64,000 nucleotides of DNA from Odoribacter sp. Z80 (GTDB lineage: Bacteria; Bacteroidota; Bacteroidia; Bacteroidales; Marinifilaceae): the NCBI RefSeq assembly GCF_009935865.1, contig NZ_QWEL01000011.1, forward strand, positions 1 through 64,000, read 5' to 3'. Numbering within the stretch: the first letter of the stretch is position 1; every line of letters begins with the position of its first letter. Made by a program: the position numbers and the translations under genes. This document shows positions 36,708 to 44,527 of this stretch, piece by piece. The notes beneath the pieces were generated by a model. The model was not told where the DNA came from and did no database searches. It saw nothing but the letters and a program-made list of their open reading frames with translations.

Positions 36708-36743
36708 AGAATATACAATTTAAATAAGCTGTTTAATTCTCAA

Positions 36744-36751
36744 CAAAAATA
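36744..36751 (-). promoter_or_regulatory. -7 box of the ACT-ffh-folD-mnmA operon
   Basis: TATTTTTG on the minus strand, 36 nt before the ATG at 36707. The nearest TTTG lies 24 nt upstream, a bit far for a -33 box. Confidence 0.5.
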
Positions 36752-36787
36752 ATATTTTTCAAGCATTTTCCCGCACAAAATTTTAGT

Positions 36788-37537
36788 TTAATTCAAATCC
36801 CTTTGCCGGACCACTTCAAACATCAAAACAGCAGCTGCAGCAGAAACATTCAAAGATTCAATCTGCCCTTTCTGGGGAATCTTGATACATTCCGTAGCAA
36901 TATTCAAAAGTCCCTCGTCTATTCCTTTATCTTCAGCTCCCATCACAACAGCCAACGGCACGGTGAGATCCGCACCGGTATAGAACTTTTCCGCCTTTTC
37001 CGTGGCAGCAAAAACCTGCATGCCACGCTGAAATTTCAGTTCCCGTACCACCTTCTTCAAGTTTAACACCCGGCAAACCGGCACCCGGTAAAGTGCCCCG
37101 GCAGAAGTTTTCAACGCATCCGACGATATTTTAGCAGAATTTTTATTCGGAATAACCAGGGCATGTACTCCGGCACATTCAGCACTCCGGGCAATAGCAC
37201 CGAAATTACGCACATCCGTCACCCGGTCCAGGATGAACACAAAAGGAGTCCCCCCTTCGGATTCCACCCGGTCCAATACCTCATCCAGGTCCTGATAAGG
37301 CACCGGAGAAACCTCCGCCAGCACTCCCTGATGATTCCGGTCGGCAAAAGGTTTAAAAACTTCCTCCGGCACATACTGGAAAGGAATGTGATTTTCGCGG
37401 ATTAAAGTGAATAACTGCTGAAATAATTCTCCGCGGCTTCCTTGCCTCAGCATCACCTTATCAATCTCTTTTTCCTGCTGAATAGCTTCGATTACAGCCC
37501 GTATACCGAATATGCATTCCTGCTTGTATTTTGCCAT
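36788..37537 (-). CDS. rlmB: 23S rRNA G2251 2'-O-methyltransferase RlmB
   Basis: 249 residues. The N-terminal L30e-like substrate domain (YKQECIFGIRAVIEAI) is followed by a SPOUT domain with LDRVTDVRNFGAIARSAE, VVMGAEDKGID and IPQKGQIESLNVSAAAAV. It modifies the ribosomal P loop. It begins 20 nt after the ABC-F stop and is probably cotranscribed with it. It differs from the SpoU paralogue at 19.4 kb, which lacks the RlmB-like N-terminal sequence. Confidence 0.93.
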   Translation of the reverse strand: MAKYKQECIFGIRAVIEAIQQEKEIDKVMLRQGSRGELFQQLFTLIRENHIPFQYVPEEVFKPFADRNHQGVLAEVSPVPYQDLDEVLDRVESEGGTPFVFILDRVTDVRNFGAIARSAECAGVHALVIPNKNSAKISSDALKTSAGALYRVPVCRVLNLKKVVRELKFQRGMQVFAATEKAEKFYTGADLTVPLAVVMGAEDKGIDEGLLNIATECIKIPQKGQIESLNVSAAAAVLMFEVVRQRDLN

Positions 37538-37557
37538 CTTGTATGCTTTATTATTGC

Positions 37558-39501
37558 TTAATTCTTATCTTTTTTCAATCTTTCCTCTGCTTCCGTCGCC
37601 GCTTCCCACTCACGCATGGCCGCTTCCATCTGTTTTTGTTTTTCAGCATAACCGGTCAGCAATTCCCCGTCCACTGCACCTTCAGCCATCCGCTTTTCCA
37701 ACTCCGCCATTTCTGCTTCCAAACGGGTCACCTCCTGCTCTGCGTTTTCCACCCTTTGTCCGGCCTTTTTTATCTCACGGTTCCATTGTTTCCGCTCCTC
37801 AAACGAAAGCCGGCTACTCTTCTCCGGCCCTCCCCCACACTCCCCGTCCTCCGCTTTCCGTATGGTATGCAATTGTTCATATTCCCTGAAACAAGCCAAT
37901 TTCTTCGCCTCCAAGAAATCAGTTATTCCCCCAAGGTATTCTCTAATATTCCGGTTGGCAAATTCATATACTTTTCCGACTAATCCCGTCAGAAAATCCC
38001 GGTCGTGCGAAACCACAATCACCGTTCCCTCAAACTTCCGGAGCGCCTCTTTCAGAATATCCTTGGTCCGCATATCCAGGTGGTTGGTAGGTTCGTCCAG
38101 TATCAACACATTATATGGTTCCAGCAACAAACGCACCATAGCCAAACGGGTACGCTCTCCTCCCGACAATACTTTCACCTTTTTATCCACTTCCTCTCCG
38201 GAAAACAGGAAAGCTCCCAGAATATCCCGGATTTTTTTACGAATCTCCCCTTCCGCCACACGGTCCACCGTATCCAGAACAGTCATTTCAGGGTCCAACA
38301 GATCAGCCTGATTCTGGGCAAAATATCCGATATGTACATTATGGCCTGTTTTTAATTCCCCCTCATAGGGTATCTGGTTCATGATCATCTTCACCAGTGT
38401 AGACTTTCCCGCACCGTTTTTTCCGACAAACGCTACCTTCTCACCCCGTTTGATATCCAACTGTACATCTTTCAGTACGACATGCTCTTCGTAAGCCTTG
38501 CTCAGATTGCGGGCAGTCACCACCACTTCCCCCGAACGGACTGCCGGCTGAAAACGAACAGTAATGCGGGCCGCATCTTCTTCTTCCACCTCTATGCGTT
38601 CTATTTTCTCCAGTTGCTTGATGCGCGACTGTACCTGCACCGACTTTGTCGCTTTATACCGGAAACGCTCAATAAAATCTTCTGTGTCCTTAATCTGGTT
38701 CTGCTGGTTCTGATAAGCCCGCATTTGCTGTTCCATCCGCTCCTTTCTCAGCTCCTCAAAGCGGGAATAAGGAACCTTATAATCATATACCTTCCCTAAC
38801 GAAATCTCTATGGTACGGGTAGTGACATGGTCCAGAAAAGCCCGGTCATGCGACACCAATACCACCGCCCCGGGGTAGCTTTGCAGAAAAGATTCCAACC
38901 AGGAGATAGATTCTATATCCAGATGATTTGTCGGCTCATCCAGCAGAAAAACATCCGGACGTGCCAGCAAAATTTTAGCCAGCTCAATACGCATCCGCCA
39001 CCCTCCGCTAAATTCCTCACAATGCCGTTCAAAATCCTCCTGCTTAAATCCTAATCCCTTTAGAATCACCTCTACTTCCGCTTCTATATTTCCTTCGCCC
39101 CGGACATTCAGCAGTTCCGTCTTCTCATGTATGCAATCCAGCAATTTCAGATAAGCCGGCGAATCATAATCCTCCCTTCGGGCCAATTCCATATTCAATT
39201 GCTCCACCTCTTCACGCAAAGCAAATAAATCCGTAAAAGCAGTTTTCGCTTCTTCACGCACTGTCTTCCCGTCCGTATAAACCTTTGTCTGAGGCAAATA
39301 ACCAATCCGAATATCCGAAGCCATGGAAATATTCCCTTCTGAGGGAGCCTGCAACCCCGCGAGCATCTTAAGCGTCGTTGACTTTCCCGCACCATTCCGG
39401 CCGGTCAAACCAATCCGGTCCTTCTTATTGATCAGAAAAGACACCGTATCCAACAAATAAAAACCTCCGAAAACAACACTTACGCCATTGACCGAAATCA
39501 T
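37558..39501 (-). CDS. ABC-F ATPase (Uup/EttA type)
   Basis: 647 residues from ATG 39501 (MISVNGVSVV). The 44 codons of open frame upstream overlap the promoter and are not coding. Two ABC domains: Walker A GRNGAGKST (34-42) and GKNGAGKST (360-368), signatures SGGWRM and SGGERTRL, both followed by LDEPTNHLD. The linker between them (about 245-310) is rich in charge, and a C-terminal coiled coil follows residue 530. No membrane helices. ABC-F proteins act on the ribosome; the subfamily is most like housekeeping Uup/EttA-type, not a proven resistance factor. Confidence 0.93.
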   Translation of the reverse strand: MISVNGVSVVFGGFYLLDTVSFLINKKDRIGLTGRNGAGKSTTLKMLAGLQAPSEGNISMASDIRIGYLPQTKVYTDGKTVREEAKTAFTDLFALREEVEQLNMELARREDYDSPAYLKLLDCIHEKTELLNVRGEGNIEAEVEVILKGLGFKQEDFERHCEEFSGGWRMRIELAKILLARPDVFLLDEPTNHLDIESISWLESFLQSYPGAVVLVSHDRAFLDHVTTRTIEISLGKVYDYKVPYSRFEELRKERMEQQMRAYQNQQNQIKDTEDFIERFRYKATKSVQVQSRIKQLEKIERIEVEEEDAARITVRFQPAVRSGEVVVTARNLSKAYEEHVVLKDVQLDIKRGEKVAFVGKNGAGKSTLVKMIMNQIPYEGELKTGHNVHIGYFAQNQADLLDPEMTVLDTVDRVAEGEIRKKIRDILGAFLFSGEEVDKKVKVLSGGERTRLAMVRLLLEPYNVLILDEPTNHLDMRTKDILKEALRKFEGTVIVVSHDRDFLTGLVGKVYEFANRNIREYLGGITDFLEAKKLACFREYEQLHTIRKAEDGECGGGPEKSSRLSFEERKQWNREIKKAGQRVENAEQEVTRLEAEMAELEKRMAEGAVDGELLTGYAEKQKQMEAAMREWEAATEAEERLKKDKN

Positions 39502-39532
39502 ACCCCAAAAATTGAAAGTTAAAATATGGCTG

Positions 39533-39540
39533 CAAAGATA
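39533..39540 (-). promoter_or_regulatory. -7 box of the ABC-F/rlmB operon
   Basis: TATCTTTG on the minus strand, 31 nt before the ATG at 39501. No clear -33 TTTG at the right spacing. Confidence 0.5.
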
Positions 39541-39622
39541 GCGAAATAAGCCAACATTCTTATTAAATACGAATTTTCTGGAAAAGGAGTAAAAATAGTA
39601 TTCTTTAATAAATCCAAAAGAA

Positions 39623-39650
39623 AATGGGCACATTTGGAATTGTGCCCATT
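39623..39650 (-). terminator. Terminator of the SusCD/T9SS gene train
   Basis: AATGGGCACA and TGTGCCCATT form a perfect 10-bp stem with an 8-nt loop. On the minus strand it is followed by TTTTCTTTT. It lies 44 nt after the last stop of the 24-kb train. Confidence 0.88.
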
Positions 39651-39693
39651 CTCTTGTTTAGTACAGGAATAAAACTATACTATTAAAACAAAA

Positions 39694-41595
39694 TTAATTT
39701 CTTTTTAAAACGACATTGTTCATTAGCCACCAAGCAGTTCCACCAGCCCTGACATCACCATTCGGCCCCCACAACAAACCACCTATTTGCCCAACGTTAA
39801 TCTCCTTCTCTGTCCACGACATTTTCACATTATCTGAAATATTCCCCCATTGCGAACCATGCTCTGCACGTATCCAATTCTCCCCAAGCTCTCCACCAAA
39901 ATTTAAACGTGAACCATACGTAAAATTTCCAACTACAAAAAACAATTCCTCGGTATCCTTATTCCACTCAAACTTTAAGGTATTTTCAAAGCCTTGATGC
40001 GTAAATTTAACAGACAACTCTTTCTTCCATTCTAAAATACCTAAAGTCATTGTAGCTGGAAGATCTCCAGAACCAGCAGTATTCCACACTCCAGTCAATC
40101 TTCTAAATAAACAAGGTTCTGCCGTAATTGTAGCAATTACTGGCGTTTCATAATCAGAATCATCACATGCAACAAATTTAACCTTTAATTGCGGATTTTC
40201 AGCAGGATAATCCAAAGAATACCCCACAGTAATATCTATCTCAATTTCTTCCTGATTAGCAGGTATTTTAACCACGGAAGGGTAATCAATCGGAAAATAA
40301 TTCACATTATTGGATTCATACTCTAAGTTTAAGACCCTCTCTCTATCCACCGGAGTAAAAGAAGCTTTTAACGCATATTTTCCCATGTCTTCCTCTACAA
40401 CAAACTCTTTTTGACTCAAACGAACCTCCCAATCGTTATTAATGATATCAATTGTACACATTCCTGCAGTCTGAGACAAAGACACATTTTCCGTTGCGTT
40501 TTTCAATTCGAGTACAAGCGTCCTATCTGCATTCTCAATTTTATCTCCCAAAATTCTTACTTTAATTTCTCCTTTTTGAGTATTGCCAATAACAACCGTT
40601 TCAGTTTCCAAAATATAATCCTCACCTTCAATGGCAGTAGAGGTTGCAGCAACACCCACTGTTACTTCAACATTATTTACACAAGGCTTATCCAGAAGAA
40701 TAGGGAGTGAAATTTCTTTTTCTACATCCTTTAGCGAAAGGGACGTTATCCCAAAAGCAACAGAACGAAAAACTTCTTCGCTGATAATTTTTACCTCACA
40801 AATATTGTTTTTTCCGATTTCAAGATTCCCCCCCCTGATTTCCTTTATTTTCAAAATGAAAATACGGTCATCATTTACTTCAAGATCATCTACCGGTTTG
40901 ATTTCCACATTTACCGTAGTGGTTCCGGGAGTTACAACCAATTCTTTTTCCACAGAGAAATGAGTCGGTTCAATCGCACTGCTATCCGTTACTTCAAAAA
41001 CAATGGTTGCCGGTTCTGTAATTTCACCGGTAATCGTCAAAGGGATAAAACGGCTATTCCGAACCTCTTCACTACTCGTTTCCACATTGGCACTTTCCCA
41101 GGTTTCCCATTTTGCTTTTCCAAATTCTACAAAAGCATTTGAAACAATATGCAATGAAGCAGAATGAGGAGTTCCCAGTTTTCCGCCATATACTCCCGTC
41201 ATATTCAATTTAACCACCCGTTCATTATCCGTTTTGCCATTATCCAGCAAATCGACTGTTAAATGAGCAACCGTATCGCCAGCCGGAATAGTCACCACTT
41301 TTTCCGGAAGATTGAAGTCGATACCTTCACGGGCATCTGTGTCTCCTGAACCTTTCTCTGCCGCCACAGTTACTTTCACAGCATTGCTCACAGGTTTAGC
41401 CAATTTTACAGGAACCAACACCTGACCTGCATTCTTTAAAACGGTTTTTGCTTCATAGCCGAAACGTGCTTCCACATTCGTTTCAGAACCTCCCGCATTC
41501 CCTCCGTTTTCATTATCCGACCATTTTTCATCATCATCACATGCACCAACGAAAGCGGTCAACAGGAGTAACGATATTAATTTCCAAATTTTCAT
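39694..41595 (-). CDS. Calx-beta repeat surface lipoprotein
   Basis: 633 residues with a lipobox ending at Cys19 (LTAFVGACDDD). At least four Calx-beta-like modules lie between about 40 and 500, each with the block EGxDF...IPAG...DxxxExDR (for example GIDFNLPEKVVTIPAGDT and EGEDYILETETVV). The C-terminal 130 residues are a different beta-rich domain (AGSGDLPATMTLGILEW and beyond). The acidic residues after the lipid Cys are typical of surface-exposed lipoproteins in Bacteroidota. It is the last gene of the train, 38 nt after the previous Calx-beta gene. Likely calcium-dependent adhesion or substrate binding. Confidence 0.82.
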   Translation of the reverse strand: MKIWKLISLLLLTAFVGACDDDEKWSDNENGGNAGGSETNVEARFGYEAKTVLKNAGQVLVPVKLAKPVSNAVKVTVAAEKGSGDTDAREGIDFNLPEKVVTIPAGDTVAHLTVDLLDNGKTDNERVVKLNMTGVYGGKLGTPHSASLHIVSNAFVEFGKAKWETWESANVETSSEEVRNSRFIPLTITGEITEPATIVFEVTDSSAIEPTHFSVEKELVVTPGTTTVNVEIKPVDDLEVNDDRIFILKIKEIRGGNLEIGKNNICEVKIISEEVFRSVAFGITSLSLKDVEKEISLPILLDKPCVNNVEVTVGVAATSTAIEGEDYILETETVVIGNTQKGEIKVRILGDKIENADRTLVLELKNATENVSLSQTAGMCTIDIINNDWEVRLSQKEFVVEEDMGKYALKASFTPVDRERVLNLEYESNNVNYFPIDYPSVVKIPANQEEIEIDITVGYSLDYPAENPQLKVKFVACDDSDYETPVIATITAEPCLFRRLTGVWNTAGSGDLPATMTLGILEWKKELSVKFTHQGFENTLKFEWNKDTEELFFVVGNFTYGSRLNFGGELGENWIRAEHGSQWGNISDNVKMSWTEKEINVGQIGGLLWGPNGDVRAGGTAWWLMNNVVLKRN

Positions 41596-41633
41596 TGTAT
41601 TCAGTATTTAGTAAATAATAATTTAGACAACCT

Positions 41634-43532
41634 TTATTCAGCATATCCATAAATAATCACCTCGCCTATCTGAGCATTATTACGGAATCCATCCGTAACA
41701 TTGATTTTGATATACCCCCCCTTCTGCAGATGATTGAAATCCATATGCCGCAAATGCTCAGTTATATCAACACTCTTCGCCTTCTCCCATTCCAAAACTC
41801 CTTGCAGATCCCAACTTGACTTATCCTCGCTTAAAAAGACTTCAGCCAATTTATTATCACTATTGGAAGCAGCAATACGTCTGATTACATCTACTCCTCC
41901 CACATGGATATTATCCGGAACTTTTACTATAATATACTGAGGCAATACCGCAGAAGGCTCAGCCCATCTGGAGTGCCAGAAAGTATTAGGATCCCCGTCC
42001 ACAGCCGCGGTTGCAAATCCGTTTGGAGCAGCTTCATTTTCTGCCTGGGAAGAATATTCTTCCACCGTCAGTCCCTGAGAAGCAGATATATCACCGAACT
42101 GACTGATTTGTCCCGTACGACCACTTGCCGTCGCTCCCTGTACATTTTGAATCTCCATTGTAAAATGAGAAGCTCCCATCCTACTCACTTTGACCAAAAC
42201 AGTAGCAGAAGTCTCTCCGGCCGGAATAATCAAAGACTCATCTGCAGTAGCCTCTACACCCTCCGGCAAATTCAGATTTACAGTGAAAGACACGTCATGG
42301 GCCAACGCTTCCCCATTCAATACAACAGGAACTTCTATATTTCCTCTTGAATCTTTAATACCATATTCGGCATATTTAAAATCCAGTTCCGTATCCACAT
42401 CCAAAATATTCACCTCACAAGTCGGTTGTTCTTCAAAAACCATCACATTATCCCCGACACTGGCAAATCCCAGAGTCAGCATACGGTCTGGCTCAATCCC
42501 TGCCTTATGGAGCAATTCCATCTCTACATCAATTCCTTCCTGACCGGCCGGTATTGTCCATTCTTTTGTAAGGTCATAATCAACACCTTCTTCCAGACCG
42601 GTAACGGAAAGTACAAAGGCGATATCGGTATCGGCAGCACCCGGAGTCAATTTTACCGGAACCTTTACCTTTCCGGCATCCTCATAAGCTTCTACCCGGG
42701 CCTCTCCGAAATAAATACCCATATCATTATTTTCAATCGTCACAATGCAACGTTTCTGTTCTGTATATACTTCCGCACCAACTACATTAACAATATCCAG
42801 AACGAAAACCCGGTCTGCATTCACCAGATCATCATCTATAATTTCCACCGGTACAATCACGGATTCCGAAGCATCATTAACAACGAAAACAGATTCCGGT
42901 ACACGAAAATGTACGTTTTCTTCCGCAGCGTTAGATCCCTCAGCAGGCAGTACCACAACCTCAAATTGAACAGGTTTATGCATATTGCCGTAAATTTCTA
43001 CCGGAATCTGGCAGAAATAAGTACTTGCAGTACTACCGGGCTCACGTTCTGCCACCTTCACTTCTGTATTTTTAAATCCGACGGCCACATCACTCTCGTC
43101 GTCCAGCACTTTTACCCGGACCTTTGAAGCCTGTGCATCCACCACACCTCCATTCACCGAAACCAGTCTTACAGAAAAACTGCGGGTATCATTGGATACA
43201 TTATCATCCACCAAAGCATAACAGAACGCTGCACTTTTTTCTCCGGCAGCAACCGTTAACTCCTGAACAGGCAAGAAATAATCTTTCCCCTCCTGCATAT
43301 TCTCTTCCTCCACAACACTCAGGACAACAGGAGTCTCCTCCTGCAAAACCTGGGAAAAATCCACATACAATGTATCTGTACCGATATTTTCAAAAACAGT
43401 CACGACCGTATCCCGGAATCCTGCCGTTAAAACACTTGCTCCGTCTCCGTTTCCGGAAACTTTCACCTCGTTACAGGAGGTAAGCGCCAGGATACATCCT
43501 ATAATTAAACTGATATACCTCATCGTTTTCAT
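41634..43532 (-). CDS. Calx-beta lipoprotein with C-terminal discoidin domain
   Basis: 632 residues. Lipobox at Cys20 (LALTSCNEV). Four Calx-beta-like modules (about 35-480) with repeated DDxxNDxRxFxV and DDDLVNADRVFVLDI blocks, then an F5/8-type C (discoidin) domain from about 490 to the end, with AAVDGDPNTFWHSRW and a closing GEVIIYG. Discoidin domains bind glycans or proteins. It sits 8 nt after the porV-like gene and 38 nt before the last gene. Probably a surface binding partner of the neighbouring protease or SusCD pairs. Confidence 0.83.
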   Translation of the reverse strand: MKTMRYISLIIGCILALTSCNEVKVSGNGDGASVLTAGFRDTVVTVFENIGTDTLYVDFSQVLQEETPVVLSVVEEENMQEGKDYFLPVQELTVAAGEKSAAFCYALVDDNVSNDTRSFSVRLVSVNGGVVDAQASKVRVKVLDDESDVAVGFKNTEVKVAEREPGSTASTYFCQIPVEIYGNMHKPVQFEVVVLPAEGSNAAEENVHFRVPESVFVVNDASESVIVPVEIIDDDLVNADRVFVLDIVNVVGAEVYTEQKRCIVTIENNDMGIYFGEARVEAYEDAGKVKVPVKLTPGAADTDIAFVLSVTGLEEGVDYDLTKEWTIPAGQEGIDVEMELLHKAGIEPDRMLTLGFASVGDNVMVFEEQPTCEVNILDVDTELDFKYAEYGIKDSRGNIEVPVVLNGEALAHDVSFTVNLNLPEGVEATADESLIIPAGETSATVLVKVSRMGASHFTMEIQNVQGATASGRTGQISQFGDISASQGLTVEEYSSQAENEAAPNGFATAAVDGDPNTFWHSRWAEPSAVLPQYIIVKVPDNIHVGGVDVIRRIAASNSDNKLAEVFLSEDKSSWDLQGVLEWEKAKSVDITEHLRHMDFNHLQKGGYIKINVTDGFRNNAQIGEVIIYGYAE

Positions 43533-43541
43533 TCTTTAAGG

Positions 43542-44516
43542 TTAAAAATTAACGCCTACAGAAAACGTAAACGTTTTGTCAAGCGGATCATAATCCTCTG
43601 TTGCCAACCGCCAGGATGCATCAGCAAACAAATGCCAGTATTTCACTCCAACTCCGAGACTGACATAATCGCCTCCGACATTCTTTTCAATGTCATTCCA
43701 ACGATAACCGGCCCGAAGGAAACCAATTTTATACAATCCGTACTCTACACCCACACCCCCGCTACACACCCGGTCATCGGAAGGAGTAACCCGGTATGCA
43801 GCATTCGCCGCACACATCAGCGAATGATGCTCGGCCAAAGGTAAAGTTAAAGCAGCTCCGGCAGCCAGACGAGTGGGTAATGCGTACTCTGACTTGTCGT
43901 ATTTAATACGTGTTCCCAAATCCGACATTGTCACACCAAAAGACAATTCCGACTGTTCTGCCAACAAAGCAACGTGAGTCCGGTAATATACACCCAAGTC
44001 AAAAGCCACGGCATTGGCAGGGTCAGCCCCTTGCAGGGACCCCATATCCGAACGGATATAACGGACAGTCGCTCCGGCAGAAAACCCTTTAAACAGACTG
44101 CGTGCATATCCTACCTCTAAAGCATATTCACGGGGATTTACTTCTCCGGCATATCCTCCATTCTCATTCGCCAGCTCAAACACTCCATTCGCAAAATGGC
44201 GAAAACCTGCCACGATTGCATCCTTTTCAGACAAACGCCAGAAACCACCTACCCGGTGTAAACGGCTCTCGGAACGGAAATCTTTCATCCAAGGACTAAA
44301 ACTATAAGCAACTTCCACTTCCGATTCTGCAGCAACAGCTTTTGCTACGTTCCAATATACCGACCAGGCATCGGGCGAGAGTGCTGTTCCTGCTTCTCCC
44401 AAAGCCGTAGCCCGCGCATCCGGGGCTATCTCCAGAAAAGCTGCACTCTGACCTTTTACACTTGCGGCTGCAAGCAATATTCCGAATAGCGGAATTAAGG
44501 TAATTTTACAGTTCAT
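43542..44516 (-). CDS. PorV-like outer-membrane T9SS shuttle protein
   Basis: 324 residues with a signal peptide (LFGILLAAASVKGQ). The N-terminal motif PDARATALGEAGTALSPDAW then YWNVAKA is the PorV/PorQ signature, and the rest alternates as a 14-stranded FadL-like barrel ending in FTFSVGVNF. PorV takes T9SS cargo from the translocon to the attachment complex. Here it lies 11 nt after the S8 protease with a T9SS sorting domain, an arrangement that suggests a dedicated shuttle for that cargo rather than the main PorV. Which of PorV or PorQ it is cannot be settled by eye. Confidence 0.8.
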   Translation of the reverse strand: MNCKITLIPLFGILLAAASVKGQSAAFLEIAPDARATALGEAGTALSPDAWSVYWNVAKAVAAESEVEVAYSFSPWMKDFRSESRLHRVGGFWRLSEKDAIVAGFRHFANGVFELANENGGYAGEVNPREYALEVGYARSLFKGFSAGATVRYIRSDMGSLQGADPANAVAFDLGVYYRTHVALLAEQSELSFGVTMSDLGTRIKYDKSEYALPTRLAAGAALTLPLAEHHSLMCAANAAYRVTPSDDRVCSGGVGVEYGLYKIGFLRAGYRWNDIEKNVGGDYVSLGVGVKYWHLFADASWRLATEDYDPLDKTFTFSVGVNF

Positions 44517-44527
44517 CGTATATGCAT

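Noticed and set aside
37558-39633. 44-codon N-terminal extension of the ABC-F gene
   Set aside because: It overlaps the -7 box at 39533-39540 and the terminator hairpin at 39623-39650, and is not typical of the family; ATG 39501 fits better.
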